From Metabacillus dongyingensis (GTDB lineage Bacteria > Bacillota > Bacilli > Bacillales > Bacillaceae), in NCBI RefSeq assembly GCF_019933155.2, contig NZ_CP082944.1, positions 4,466,001 through 4,530,000 on the forward strand: DNA of 64,000 nt, read 5' to 3'. Shown here piece by piece: positions 27,271-35,837 of this stretch. The translations under genes and the position numbers were made by a program. The notes beneath the pieces were generated by a model. The model did no database searches. It saw nothing but the letters and a program-made list of their open reading frames with translations, and had not been told where the DNA came from. How positions within the stretch are numbered: the first letter of the stretch is position 1; each line of letters starts with the position of its first letter.

Positions 27271-28620
27271 ATGCTATTACTCATCGTCTTCGCAGCAATC
27301 GTTGCGCTTCTACTGCTCATAACTGTGGCAAAGCTGAATCCTTTTGTCGCGTTAATTGTAACCGCTATCGGCGTTGGTCTTGCGACTGGAATGCCGCTTA
27401 TTTCTACTAATCCCGAGGTGCCCGGCATCATTGATTCGATCAAAGCCGGCATGGGAAATACGCTAGGGTTTCTTGCAATCGTTCTTGCATTAGGTACAAT
27501 GCTTGGAAAAATGATGGCTGAATCAGGCGGTGCCGAGCGCATTGCCAATACTCTGATTGCAAAATTCGGAGAAAAAAATGTTCACTGGGCAATGATGTTT
27601 GTTGCTTTCATCGTTGGGATACCTGTATTCTTCCAGGTTGGGTTCGTTCTCTTAATCCCGCTGGTTTTCACAATTGCACGCCGTACTGGAGTTTCTTTAG
27701 TCAGTCTTGGGGTTCCGCTTGTAGCTGGTTTATCTGTTGTGCACGGCTTAGTGCCTCCGCATCCAGCCGCAATGGCAGCTGTTGGAATATTCAAAGCTGA
27801 CGTAGGCATCACGATTCTTTACTCGATTATTGTTGGTCTTCCGACTGCGATTTTAGCAGGTCCTGTATACGGTAAATGGATTGGTAAACGCATCCACAAA
27901 ACTGTTCCAAAGGAAATTGGGGATCAGCTGACAGAACAAAAAGGTGAAAATGAGCTTCCTGGCTTTTTAAATACTGTTATCACGGTTTTAATCCCTGTTT
28001 TCTTAATGCTTTCTGCTTCGATTGCAGAGCTGTTTTTATCAAAAGAAAGCACAGCATTTGAAGTTTTCCGATTCCTTGGAGATCCTGTAGTTGCTCTATT
28101 AATTGCAACTGTATACTCATTCTTCAGTCTTGGCTTCTTCCGCGGCATGAACCGTGATAAGATCTTGAAACTGACAAACGACTGCTTGGCTCCTACTGCT
28201 ACAATTCTGTTAGTTATCGGTGCAGGCGGCGCGTTTAATAAAGTTCTTCTCGATTCGGGCATCGGTGATTACATTGCACAGCTTGCGCAGGAATCGAATG
28301 TTTCTCCGATTCTCCTTGCATGGGGAATTGCTGCGATGATTCGTGTTGCAACTGGTTCTGCCACTGTTTCCATGATGACAGCAGCCGGTATCGTTGCTCC
28401 AATTGCAGCAGTAATTCCGGGTGTAAACCTTGAGCTTCTTGTATTAGCAACAGGCGCTGGCTCACTCATTCTGTCTCACGTAAATGATTCAGGTTTCTGG
28501 ATGATTAAAGAGTATTTTGGGATGACTGTTAAAGAAACGCTTCAAACGTGGACAGTTCTTGAGACTATCATTTCAGTTGCGGCACTTGTATTTATCTTAT
28601 TGCTAAGTATGTTTGTATAA
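27271..28620 (+). CDS. gntP: Gluconate:H+ symporter, GntP family
   Basis: A 449-residue permease with about twelve helices. Family blocks include LALGTMLGKMMAESGGAERIA, split here as LALGTMLGKM and ESGGAERIA (near 70-90), the HGLVPPHPAAMAA motif (near 155), and AAMIRVATGSATVSMMTAAG near 350 (given as IRVATGSATVSMM). Together with gntK and gnd this forms the uptake step of gluconate catabolism. A cre-controlled promoter precedes it and a strong terminator follows, so it is transcribed alone. Confidence 0.93.
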   Translation: MLLLIVFAAIVALLLLITVAKLNPFVALIVTAIGVGLATGMPLISTNPEVPGIIDSIKAGMGNTLGFLAIVLALGTMLGKMMAESGGAERIANTLIAKFGEKNVHWAMMFVAFIVGIPVFFQVGFVLLIPLVFTIARRTGVSLVSLGVPLVAGLSVVHGLVPPHPAAMAAVGIFKADVGITILYSIIVGLPTAILAGPVYGKWIGKRIHKTVPKEIGDQLTEQKGENELPGFLNTVITVLIPVFLMLSASIAELFLSKESTAFEVFRFLGDPVVALLIATVYSFFSLGFFRGMNRDKILKLTNDCLAPTATILLVIGAGGAFNKVLLDSGIGDYIAQLAQESNVSPILLAWGIAAMIRVATGSATVSMMTAAGIVAPIAAVIPGVNLELLVLATGAGSLILSHVNDSGFWMIKEYFGMTVKETLQTWTVLETIISVAALVFILLLSMFV

Positions 28621-28626
28621 AGAAGA

Positions 28627-28657
28627 AAAATCCTCAGGCGATTGCTTGAGGATTTTT
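28627..28657. terminator. Terminator after gntP
   Basis: AAAATCCTCA pairs with TGAGGATTTT around GGCGATTGCT, with a T run; also usable from the other strand. Confidence 0.88.
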
Positions 28658-28960
28658 TTATGGTCTGATTTTAATTAATTGAAACACAGTCTTATTAATA
28701 ATCTGTTTTCCCCGAAAAAAACTGACTGAATAGCATGCAGCAGCTATTGATATGGAGACAAGCAAATAAATAATCCAGTACAGATGCGTGCCTGCATGAT
28801 ATATGCTAAGCACTGCCGCTCCTGTGAACCACAAAATAAGATGCAGGAGATGCGGAAGCTTGTATCGCTTTCGCTCAGCAATTGCCTCGATAAAAGTAAC
28901 CGTATAGATAACAGCTAGCATGGCATAAATAAAAGAAACAACAACGAGCATAACAATCAT
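28658..28960 (-). CDS. Small membrane protein, unknown function
   Basis: A 100-residue protein with three hydrophobic helices (about 1-23, 38-55 and 62-82), separated by a basic loop (AERKRYKLPHLLH) and ending in a basic tail. AAAGGAG lies upstream of ATG 28960 at a somewhat long distance. It is convergent with gntP and divergent from marR. I do not recognise the family. Confidence 0.55.
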   Translation of the reverse strand: MIVMLVVVSFIYAMLAVIYTVTFIEAIAERKRYKLPHLLHLILWFTGAAVLSIYHAGTHLYWIIYLLVSISIAAACYSVSFFRGKQIINKTVFQLIKIRP

Positions 28961-29033
28961 GCCTGATCACGCTCCTTTAAACTCCTTTACATTTTCTCAC
29001 AATTGATGAATTCTATAAAGAAATTTACCCAAT

Positions 29034-29049
29034 AGTTACCCAGGTAACT
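29034..29049. promoter_or_regulatory. MarR operator, distal copy
   Basis: AGTTACCCAGGTAACT, a palindrome with seven of eight pairs, near the -35 region of the marR promoter. Confidence 0.65.
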
Positions 29050-29066
29050 TTTCTAGAATTTTATGT

Positions 29067-29083
29067 TATAATTACCTAGGTAA
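29067..29083. promoter_or_regulatory. marR -10 box overlapping the proximal operator
   Basis: TATAAT (29067-29072) shares its last base with the perfect palindrome TTACCTAGGTAA (29072-29083). The core matches the distal copy, with centres 36 bp apart. This points to autorepression of the MarR/MFS operon. Confidence 0.7.
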
Positions 29084-29105
29084 CTAATTTGTGAGGAGAA
29101 ATAAT

Positions 29106-29540
29106 ATGTCAGAAATTGATCAGAATATTTTCCACTCCATTCAGCAGCTTTCAAGGCAGCTTACAAAACGGCTGAACGAGGTTTTACAGCCCCATGGCCT
29201 GTTCAGTGCACAATGGACCGTTTTATTCACCTTAAAAAAATATGGAATACTTACACAGACAGAGCTCTGTGACTACCTCTCAATTGAAGCTCCGCCAATG
29301 ACCCGGACGATTCAGAGACTTGTGAAGCAAGGGTATGTTCTTCAAATCCCAGGTTCTGATAAACGGACAAAGCATATAAAGCTTACAGATAAAGCAATAA
29401 ATGATTATGCGCTATGGGAAAAATCCGTATTAGAAATGGAGAATGACTTACTTAAAGCAATTCCTGATGACATGCAAGATCCTCTCCGGACATACATCCA
29501 GCAGTGGCTTCAGCACATAAGAAATTCAGAACGGGGATGA
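29106..29540 (+). CDS. MarR family transcriptional regulator
   Basis: A 144-residue winged-helix repressor. The recognition region TQTELCDYLSIEAPPMTRTIQRLVKQGYV lies near residues 57-85 (key motif APPMTRTIQRL), and the wing carries PGSDKRTKHIKLT. The start is ATG 29106 after GAGGAG, not the upstream GTG at 29091 that overlaps the ribosome binding site. It is four bases from the following MFS gene and is the likely repressor of it. Confidence 0.88.
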   Translation: MSEIDQNIFHSIQQLSRQLTKRLNEVLQPHGLFSAQWTVLFTLKKYGILTQTELCDYLSIEAPPMTRTIQRLVKQGYVLQIPGSDKRTKHIKLTDKAINDYALWEKSVLEMENDLLKAIPDDMQDPLRTYIQQWLQHIRNSERG

Positions 29541-29544
29541 TAGT

Positions 29545-30765
29545 ATGAAAGAACAAAAACTATGGACCAAAGATTTTCTCTCTATATCTTTAAGCAGCTT
29601 TTTTCTGTTTTTATCGTTTTACTATTTGCTTGTTACTCTGCCAATCTATTCTCTTCATAATTTAAACGGCAAGCCATCACAAGCTGGACTGATCGTGACA
29701 ATTTTTCTTCTGGCAGCGATTGTCATCCGCCCTTTTGCAGGAAAGTGGATTGAGCTCTACGGAAAGAGGATTGTGCTGATATCCTCTCTTTCTATCTTTG
29801 CTTTAGGATCACTTCTCTACTATTTTGCAAATACAATGAACGGGTTGTATCTTCTCCGCTTTTTTCATGGGATTGGATTTGGAATGGCTACAACAGCAGC
29901 AGGGGCGATTGTTGCAGATATTATTCCAGAATCCAGGCGCGGGGAAGGAATGGGCTATTATGCGATGTCAATGAACCTTGCAATGGTCATCGGTCCGTTT
30001 CTCGGACTTACTGCAATGGAACAATGGGGGACATCAGTGATGTTCAGCATCTGTATCTTCACTGCCTTTTTCTCTCTGTTCTCCGGTCTTATAATCAAGC
30101 TGCAAAAGCCTGTAAAAACAAGCAGCAAAGTGGTGCCTTCAATCGATAACAAAGGCTTGAGGGGACTATTTGAACCAACCGCCATTTCAATTGCTCTTGT
30201 TGCCGGTTTATTTGCCCTTGTCTACGCTTCTATTCTTTCTTTTGTTTCGGTATATGCGAAAGAAATTGGCTTAATTGAAGCAGCAAGCTACTTCTTTGTG
30301 GTATATGCTATCGTCATGCTAATTGCACGGCCCTTCACGGGAAGATGGTTTGATCAATACGGGGCAAATGTCATCATTTATCCGGCGATTGTTTGCTTTG
30401 CATCTGGCATGGTGCTTCTAAGCATGGCAGATACATCATTAAGCTTTTTACTGTCGGCAGCTCTTATAGGCTTAGGCTGGGGAACATTGTTTCCAAGCTT
30501 TCAAACGATTGCCATTCAATCTGCGGAACCTAAAAGAAGAGGACTTGCCACTGCTACCTTCTTATCCATTTTTGATATCGGTATCGGTATTGGCTCCTTC
30601 CTTGTAGGTGTCATCACGACAAAAATTGAATTTAGTTCCCTGTATTTCTTCAGTTCATTTTTCATCTTGGGTGGACTAGCTGTTTATTACGCTCTGCATG
30701 GTAACAAAACAAGCCTGAAAAACAAGAATGAAAGCAGTGAACCACTGTTGAAAGCGAATGGCTGA
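29545..30765 (+). CDS. MFS transporter (drug-efflux type)
   Basis: A 406-residue major facilitator with twelve predicted helices. The loop 2-3 motif is AGKWIELYGKRIVL (about 70-83) and the antiporter-type motif C region is MNLAMVIGPFLGL (near 145). A repeated half-motif ARPFTGRWFDQYG follows helix 8. Pairing with a MarR repressor under two operators suggests inducible export of a toxic compound. Substrate unknown. Confidence 0.85.
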   Translation: MKEQKLWTKDFLSISLSSFFLFLSFYYLLVTLPIYSLHNLNGKPSQAGLIVTIFLLAAIVIRPFAGKWIELYGKRIVLISSLSIFALGSLLYYFANTMNGLYLLRFFHGIGFGMATTAAGAIVADIIPESRRGEGMGYYAMSMNLAMVIGPFLGLTAMEQWGTSVMFSICIFTAFFSLFSGLIIKLQKPVKTSSKVVPSIDNKGLRGLFEPTAISIALVAGLFALVYASILSFVSVYAKEIGLIEAASYFFVVYAIVMLIARPFTGRWFDQYGANVIIYPAIVCFASGMVLLSMADTSLSFLLSAALIGLGWGTLFPSFQTIAIQSAEPKRRGLATATFLSIFDIGIGIGSFLVGVITTKIEFSSLYFFSSFFILGGLAVYYALHGNKTSLKNKNESSEPLLKANG

Positions 30766-30869
30766 TCTTAAAACCTCTAATTAAAATTAAGGGGTTCCGT
30801 TTTGGGAGAGAAAATCTGAAAACACAATATTTAGCACCGGGAATAGCAATAGGATTGGTACACTAATTC

Positions 30870-30896
30870 ACACCGCTTTAAGCGGTGTCTTTTTTT
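30870..30896 (+). terminator. Terminator after the MarR/MFS operon
   Basis: ACACCGCTT/AAGCGGTGT with seven T following. Confidence 0.9.
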
Positions 30897-30906
30897 GCAT
30901 ACAAAA

Positions 30907-30930
30907 ACTCAGTTCATTGTTGAACTGAGT
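30907..30930 (-). terminator. Terminator-like hairpin, minus orientation
   Basis: ACTCAGTTCA-TTGT-TGAACTGAGT; on the minus strand TTTTT follows. No minus-strand gene ends here, so it is an orphan at the edge of the P-element array. Confidence 0.55.
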
Positions 30931-30937
30931 TAATAAG

Positions 30938-30968
30938 TTATTCCATTATAGCCCCCGATTGTTGAAGA
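30938..30968. repeat. P-element 1 (left edge of array)
   Basis: Arms TTATTCCATTATAG and GATTGTTGAAGA around GCCCCC. This is the first of the palindromic elements that recur to 49.26 kb. Confidence 0.7.
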
Positions 30969-31123
30969 TTGATAGTTATTTAAAGCACCCTTTCGCAGAA
31001 TAAATAAAACCATTATTTGACAATTTATCAAAAATTTTAAAAAACAAAATGTATATATTTTTAAAGCATGCTACATTCAAAATGTATTAAACAAATATAA
31101 ACAAAGAAAGGAAGAAAGAATTT

Positions 31124-31573
31124 ATGAAATTTAAAATCGAAACACTTCCAAACTATCGTATCGCTTATGTACGACGAGTTGGTCAATATGGTCCTGAAAA
31201 TATTGAAGTAATGGAGAAGTTAAAAGAATGGGCTAGGGAGAAAAATCTTCTTAAATCGGCAATCCTACTTGCAATTCCACAAGATAACCCTGGAACAACA
31301 CTTCCTGAAAGCTGTAGGTTTGATGCTTGTATTGTGATTTCAGAGGATTTTCAAACGGATGATTCAATCTACGAAAGTGAACTTTCTGGTGGAAAATACC
31401 TTATTTACGAAGTCAAACATACAGCAGCAGATATTCAAAAAGCATACTCTGATATTTTTCCATCTATACAAAGCTATGGATATCAAATTGATAACAAATC
31501 CATCTTGGAAAGATACACTGGTGATTTGATTAATAACCCTTATTGCGAAATATGCGTCCCAGTAAAACCGTAA
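31124..31573 (+). CDS. GyrI-like effector-binding domain protein
   Basis: A 149-residue stand-alone GyrI/SbmC-like domain. It opens with FKIETLPNYRIAYVRRVGQYG, seen as PNYRIAYVRRVG (about 9-20), and has the second half-motif ESELSGGKYLIYEVKHT near 100-116. Such domains bind small hydrophobic ligands or inhibit DNA gyrase (SbmC). No DNA-binding domain is attached. AAAGGAAG precedes ATG 31124. It is a single-gene unit with its own terminator inside the P-element array. Confidence 0.78.
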   Translation: MKFKIETLPNYRIAYVRRVGQYGPENIEVMEKLKEWAREKNLLKSAILLAIPQDNPGTTLPESCRFDACIVISEDFQTDDSIYESELSGGKYLIYEVKHTAADIQKAYSDIFPSIQSYGYQIDNKSILERYTGDLINNPYCEICVPVKP

Positions 31574-31636
31574 TGGATGATTAGCTCTTTTCTTGTCTGA
31601 TACTTTATCATCAACAAAAAATAAGAAATAGAAAGA

Positions 31637-31682
31637 GAGAACAAGTTGCTTATAAGTACCGATAACTTCTTGTTCTCCTTTT
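31637..31682 (+). terminator. Terminator after the GyrI-like gene
   Basis: GAGAACAAG (31637-31645) pairs with CTTGTTCTC (31669-31677), then CTTTT. Confidence 0.75.
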
Positions 31683-31755
31683 ATTAATTTGCTTCGTTAC
31701 TCTCCACAATCTCCTTTATGTTTTAAAGTAAATAACCATTTCTTTGTGAGTGAAC

Positions 31756-31784
31756 TTCAACAATCTGACCCGATTGTTGCAAAG
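31756..31784. repeat. P-element 2
   Basis: CAACAATC-TGACC-CGATTGTTG, a fully symmetric short copy. Confidence 0.75.
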
Positions 31785-31798
31785 AAACAAATACTCAC

Positions 31799-31847
31799 TC
31801 TTCCACAATCCTGCCCTTTACTTCAATAAGAAGAAGCGACACTTTGT
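31799..31847. repeat. P-element 3, truncated at the GNAT stop codon
   Basis: Begins TCTTCCACAATCCTGCCC and continues into GAAGAAGCGACACTTTGT. Full copies at 34956 and 41268 continue with TAAGCAATCGCC, but here the match stops five bases short of the stop codon of the next gene. Confidence 0.75.
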
Positions 31848-31851
31848 AATA

Positions 31852-32379
31852 TTACCTTCTAAGGAATGAATAAACATATGTGTCGTGTGCATTCCCATTT
31901 TGATACATATAGTCTCTCAATACTCCCTCTTTTTGAAAGCCTGCTTTTGTTAATAATTTATTTGATGCTTCATTTTCAGTAAATACAACTGCACCTATGC
32001 GAGTTAAATCTAGTTCTTCGAATGCATATGATATAACTTTTGATAATGCTTCCATAGTGTATCCATTTCTCCAGTGTTCTGGATGTATTTCGTAACCAAT
32101 TTCAGCTCGTTTATGTTTAGGCAACCAAGCATTAAATCCGATGGTTCCAATTATTCCTTTGGTTTCTTTTCTTTCTATCCCCCAACGTATGCCTCTTTTT
32201 TCCGCATAGTTTTTTGAGAAGAAATCCACGAAACTTTCTGCTTGTTCAATACTTTCCAATGTTTCTTGCCCGTAGAAACGTGTGACATCGTTGTTAGAAA
32301 AACAAGCAAAAATCCCCGGTGCATCCTCTTTCTTTATTTCTCTTAATATTAGTCTTTCTGTTTCTAAGGTCGGAATCAT
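31852..32379 (-). CDS. GNAT acetyltransferase, RimJ/RimL type
   Basis: A 175-residue N-acetyltransferase. It begins with the RimJ-type TERLILREIKKEDA block, has EIGYEIHPEHWRNGYTMEAL for acetyl-CoA binding (motif HWRNGYTMEAL, near 97-107), and NEASNKLLTKAGFQKEG, seen as NKLLTKAGFQKEG, near the end. The start is ATG 32379 because GGAGGG lies five bases upstream; the frame extends further 5' without a signal. Its stop nearly touches P-element 3. Confidence 0.85.
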   Translation of the reverse strand: MIPTLETERLILREIKKEDAPGIFACFSNNDVTRFYGQETLESIEQAESFVDFFSKNYAEKRGIRWGIERKETKGIIGTIGFNAWLPKHKRAEIGYEIHPEHWRNGYTMEALSKVISYAFEELDLTRIGAVVFTENEASNKLLTKAGFQKEGVLRDYMYQNGNAHDTYVYSFLRR

Positions 32380-32413
32380 TTTAACCCTCCTTGTATATAG
32401 TTTTATAGGTTTC

Positions 32414-32455
32414 TTATTCCACAATCCTGCCCAAGTCTTTAATAAAGCAAAGAGG
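32414..32455. repeat. P-element 4
   Basis: TTATTCCACAATCCTGCCC left arm and centre, followed by a diverged right side (AAGTCTTTAATAAAG). Confidence 0.6.
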
Positions 32456-32516
32456 ATAATACTCAATTGGGTCACCTCTTACTTTATTATACATTTTATC
32501 CAATTATAAGATAATA

Positions 32517-32548
32517 CTTATTCCATTAAACTGCCCGATTGCTTAATA
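32517..32548. repeat. P-element 5
   Basis: CTTATTCCATTAAACTGCCC joined to GATTGCTTAATA; left and right arms are of different types (hybrid copy). Confidence 0.65.
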
Positions 32549-32582
32549 CCAATTATTTCAAAATCAGGTGATTAACTCAATC

Positions 32583-32643
32583 TTTTATTCCATTAAAAAG
32601 GACACTTACCTTATTACAGATAAGCGCCCGTTTGTTGAACAAG
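32583..32643. repeat. P-element 6 (long copy)
   Basis: Left arm TTATTCCATTAAA, inner stem ACACTTACC/GATAAGCG region, then CCCGTTTGTTGAAC. The last seven bases, GTTGAAC, fit GTTRRRY. Confidence 0.65.
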
Positions 32644-32754
32644 ATTATGTTAATAATTGCAGCCAATTATGTTCTGGCTCTTGTGATTGTATTGCTTTTT
32701 GCAGCCAATTTTTATTTTCATCATCAAGATAATCTTGAGACAGCAAGAACAAAA

Positions 32755-33984
32755 TTATTCTTCATTGAAAATAAATGCAGGGTTAATGCCTATAGGATTT
32801 TTCATGACAAATAGCTTCTTCTGGATCATCGAAAAAAGGGGAGTCTTGAAAGCAGCAGATACGATGTATGGTCGGATCCCTTTCACAAATTTTGACGAAG
32901 TAAAAAACAAATTTCCCATTCGCTCTTGAATTTGGTGAATTTCCTCAATCTCCTCACTTCGAATTTCTTGGACTCTACAGAGAACTTTAGCTGAGACATC
33001 ACATTTTTGTAGCGCATCCCAAATAACATCAGCCGCCACAACTGCTGTCGTTACTGCTAAAGAAACTCCTATTGCTCCTACAGGAGATGAACAATGAGCA
33101 GCATCACCGATCAGCATGCAGCCATTCTTTGCCCACGTTTTAACCATATGATTTTTAGCTTGAAGCGGTACAAATGGTTTAAAGTCAACCAAAGATTCAG
33201 CAAATTCATCAAATCCTTTGTTAGCATGCATAATTTCCTGACGAAAATTTTCTATCCCTTGACGCTGTGTTTCTTTCCATTCACCCCGTGGTAAAGCAAT
33301 GCCTACTTGAAGTAAATTAGGGTATTTCGGCAGTGTTATATAGCTGTATCCCTCTGTGATTTTAAATCGTAATTCTTCTCCCCAATGAGAAGGCCGTTTT
33401 ACACTGAACCAGATTAGATCACCAGGATAATGTTGATATTCTAATTCAAAACCACCTAAACGACGAATCGTGGAAAACCGTCCATCAGCTCCGACTACTA
33501 TTTTCGCCTGAATTTCAAGCAGCTCTTTATTTTCCCCATCAACAACCACTCCTGTTACTGTTCCATCCTTCTCGAGCAGTTTTTTTACCGGGGCATGAAA
33601 CATCATATCAAACGTTGGATATTCCTTTGCTTTTTTGTACAGTGCTTGAAGTAAAATAGGCTGAGGAATCCAGAGAGCATAAGGTGCTTCTGCAATCATG
33701 GAAGTAAAATCAAAGTCACCTTTCTTTTTATCATAATGATAAAAAGCACCTTTCTTTAGCTTAGAATGAGGCAATTGTTCGATATACTCGCGTAATTTCA
33801 ATTGATTAAGCAATTGAATAAAACGAGGCTGAAGCACTTCTCCACGGTATTCACGATCAAAATTATCGTGGCTTTCCAAGACGATTACTTGAACACCAAC
33901 CTTAGCCAGTAATAAGCCCAGCATCATACCTGCTGGTCCTCCACCAACAACAATGACATCCTTTTGTAATTTTTCATTAATCAT
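32755..33984 (-). CDS. FAD-dependent monooxygenase (PHBH fold)
   Basis: A 409-residue class A flavoprotein hydroxylase. The FAD motif VVGGGPAGMM is near residue 12, the DG motif VVGADGRFSTIRR near 160, and the GD motif LIGDAAHCSSPVGAIG near 286. No helix typical of squalene epoxidase is seen at the C-terminus. The start is ATG 33984, placing the Rossmann strand nine residues in, with GGGAGG upstream. Such enzymes hydroxylate aromatic compounds or inactivate antibiotics; the substrate is unknown. It is a single-gene unit in the P-element array. Confidence 0.85.
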   Translation of the reverse strand: MINEKLQKDVIVVGGGPAGMMLGLLLAKVGVQVIVLESHDNFDREYRGEVLQPRFIQLLNQLKLREYIEQLPHSKLKKGAFYHYDKKKGDFDFTSMIAEAPYALWIPQPILLQALYKKAKEYPTFDMMFHAPVKKLLEKDGTVTGVVVDGENKELLEIQAKIVVGADGRFSTIRRLGGFELEYQHYPGDLIWFSVKRPSHWGEELRFKITEGYSYITLPKYPNLLQVGIALPRGEWKETQRQGIENFRQEIMHANKGFDEFAESLVDFKPFVPLQAKNHMVKTWAKNGCMLIGDAAHCSSPVGAIGVSLAVTTAVVAADVIWDALQKCDVSAKVLCRVQEIRSEEIEEIHQIQERMGNLFFTSSKFVKGIRPYIVSAAFKTPLFSMIQKKLFVMKNPIGINPAFIFNEE

Positions 33985-34186
33985 TACACATATTTCCTCC
34001 CTATATTCAAATGTCAACATGGAATTATATGTAAAAAAATTGATGTAATGCTTGCTTTTGTTATTCAAGAATATGGCCCTTGACTACACGTTTCCAGTCT
34101 CTGTGGTCACCATATTTCCGTTTAAGCATTTCATTTCCCCGTTCCTATATTTCATTGCTAATGGCTAAAAGGTATGAACATTTTGT

Positions 34187-34213
34187 GCTGCAATAGCCCC
34201 TGATTTTTGAAGA
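34187..34213. repeat. P-element 7 (diverged)
   Basis: GCTGCAATAGCCCC followed by TGATTTTTGAAGA; it lies just downstream of the methyltransferase pseudogene. Confidence 0.5.
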
Positions 34214-34223
34214 CATTCATTTT

Positions 34224-34923
34224 TCATTTTCTAATCTGCATCAAACTGGTCCACAAAAAATCTTCCCCGAATTTCGTAGCCGGTTGACTAATTTTAATCA
34301 TTCTTCTAAATTCAACTATAGTAAAATCGTTAGCAAATATTTCTTTGAAGCGTTCTTCTGAATAGCCTATTCCTCTATTTAAACTACCTTCTTTATAAAC
34401 TTCCCAATCAGATGTATCCAAAGCACCATCTGTATTAAAGCAAACAATCCCGAAATGGCCATCTTTCTATAGTGCTTTTTTTATCAATTCCAGATAAGTC
34501 AAACACGATGCGGTGCTAAATGATGGAATAAGCCAAAATCATATATAAAATCATAGGAATCTGGTTTGAACTTGAAATCAAATAAGGACTTACAATGGAA
34601 ATTGATGTTTAGTTCCTCTTCCTCTGCTCTTTCCTTCGCCAGTTGATTGCTTTTTCAGAAATATCCAAAGCATCAACCTTGCAGCCGTTTTTAGCCATAA
34701 AAATAGCGTTTCTTCCAGGTCCGCAACCCAATTCTAATACTCGGTCGGGAGCAACTCCTTTATCAAAGTATTCTACTAAATTTTCATCAGGACCATTTAT
34801 CATAAAAAAGGGAATTTCTTTAGTCCTATCATTATAAAAATTCTCCCAAAACTCTTTAGGTTCTCTTAAAAAACCATCCTACATTTCAAGCAAATCTTCG
34901 TGATTTAAAATAGATTTATTCAT
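34224..34923 (-). pseudogene. SAM-dependent methyltransferase, inactivated
   Basis: The minus strand encodes a class I methyltransferase in pieces. ATG 34923 begins MNKSILNHEDLLEM, interrupted by TAG at codon 15. The frame resumes with EFWENFYNDRTKEIP and motif I LELGCGPGRNAIFM, then loses a base near 34645. A second piece, FKPDSYDFIYDFGLFHHLAPHR, appears in the next frame (core YDFIYDFGLFHHL). After another lesion and a TAG the last part resumes (GHFGIVCFNTDGALDTSDWE, core GALDTSDWEVYKEG) and runs to 34224. At least four lesions mean it is dead, but the protein is readable end to end, so decay is recent. Confidence 0.85.
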
Positions 34924-34955
34924 TGATTTCCCCCCCCCTATAACCCTATGTACTT

Positions 34956-35034
34956 TTCTTCAATAATCCTGCCCTTTACCTTAATAAGAAGAGGCGACAC
35001 TTTGTTAAGCAATCGCCCCCTGTAATGAAATAAC
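34956..35034. repeat. P-element 8 (full-length)
   Basis: A 79-base copy: TTCTTCAATAATCCTGCCC, then ACCTTAATAAGAAGA, inner stem GGCGA (about 34992-34996) with TCGCC (35013-35017), then CCCTGTAATGAAATAAC. Closely similar to P-element 14. Confidence 0.8.
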
Positions 35035-35173
35035 ACACTATGAATAAGTTTTTTTATTGTTGCATTCAAGTTCATTCTATTTGCTGGAAAATATTCAATA
35101 AATAAAATAATATATTATAAAATAGCTGATGAAAAACAAAATAGAACCAACTAAAAATGGACTAATAATCAAA

Positions 35174-35211
35174 GGGGTAGCGTCAGGAAAATGCGGATTT
35201 ACAACGTTAAG
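35174..35211 (-). repeat. S-repeat copy 1
   Basis: GGGGTAGCGTCAGGAAAATG continuing GCGGATTTACAACGTTAAG. It is the reverse complement of copies 2-4 and pairs with copy 2 as an inverted repeat around the 80-residue ORF. Confidence 0.7.
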
Positions 35212-35223
35212 AGCTTCAATAAT

Positions 35224-35268
35224 AAAAATCCTGACTTATCTCTTTATTTCATAGGTAAGTCGGGATTT
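35224..35268 (-). terminator. Terminator of the 80-residue ORF
   Basis: AAATCCTGACTTATC pairs with GGTAAGTCGGGATTT across a 14-base loop; on the minus strand TTTTTATT follows. Confidence 0.7.
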
Positions 35269-35289
35269 GTTTTTTTACTAAAGTCCCTG

Positions 35290-35532
35290 TTAATTAAACA
35301 TATTAAATATCAATGCAATTAGATAATGTGGTACTCCAACAATTAGCATCCCATCGAGAAGGTAACATATACTTGTGAAAATAAACTTAAAGAAATCATA
35401 GATTGCCCCAACCAAATCATCAATAAATCTCTCAATACTATCCACCACTATCTGTCTGATACTTGAATATCTCAAAGGTATATTAACGTAAACCTTCATA
35501 ATCTCAATAGAGTAAAACCTATTGATACACAA
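35290..35532 (-). CDS. Small hydrophobic protein, unknown function
   Basis: An 80-residue ORF starting at TTG 35532 with AGAGGTGA about six bases upstream; ATG 35499 is an alternative without a good ribosome binding site. The middle (about 36-56) and C-terminus (59-80) are hydrophobic and aromatic. A good terminator follows, which supports a real gene. It sits between two inverted S-repeats. No family is recognised. Confidence 0.4.
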   Translation of the reverse strand: MCINRFYSIEIMKVYVNIPLRYSSIRQIVVDSIERFIDDLVGAIYDFFKFIFTSICYLLDGMLIVGVPHYLIALIFNMFN

Positions 35533-35590
35533 TCAAATCACCTCTAAATTAGGCTTCATAATGTCCTATAAGACTTGTACCAAATATCTA

Positions 35591-35626
35591 ACCGTTGTAA
35601 CTCTGCACTTTCCTGACGATACCCCT
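35591..35626 (+). repeat. S-repeat copy 2
   Basis: ACCGTTGTAACTCTGCACTT then TCCTGACGATACCCCT; inverted relative to copy 1. Confidence 0.65.
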
Positions 35627-35837
35627 AATTGTCAGATTACCTGATCATTGAGATTGTACCCCTTTTGTAATCATTAACAAAGGTTGAATATAAACAAACA
35701 CGAATAAACGATTCAATAATATGATAGTCCTAAGCCCTGTTTTTTGCCTGACAGCTGATTCATACCGCCGTAGGCCAGGCGAAGCGTTTTTTAGCGGCAT
35801 TTATAGAAAAATATTAGAAAAAGGAGAGCGACGAAAT

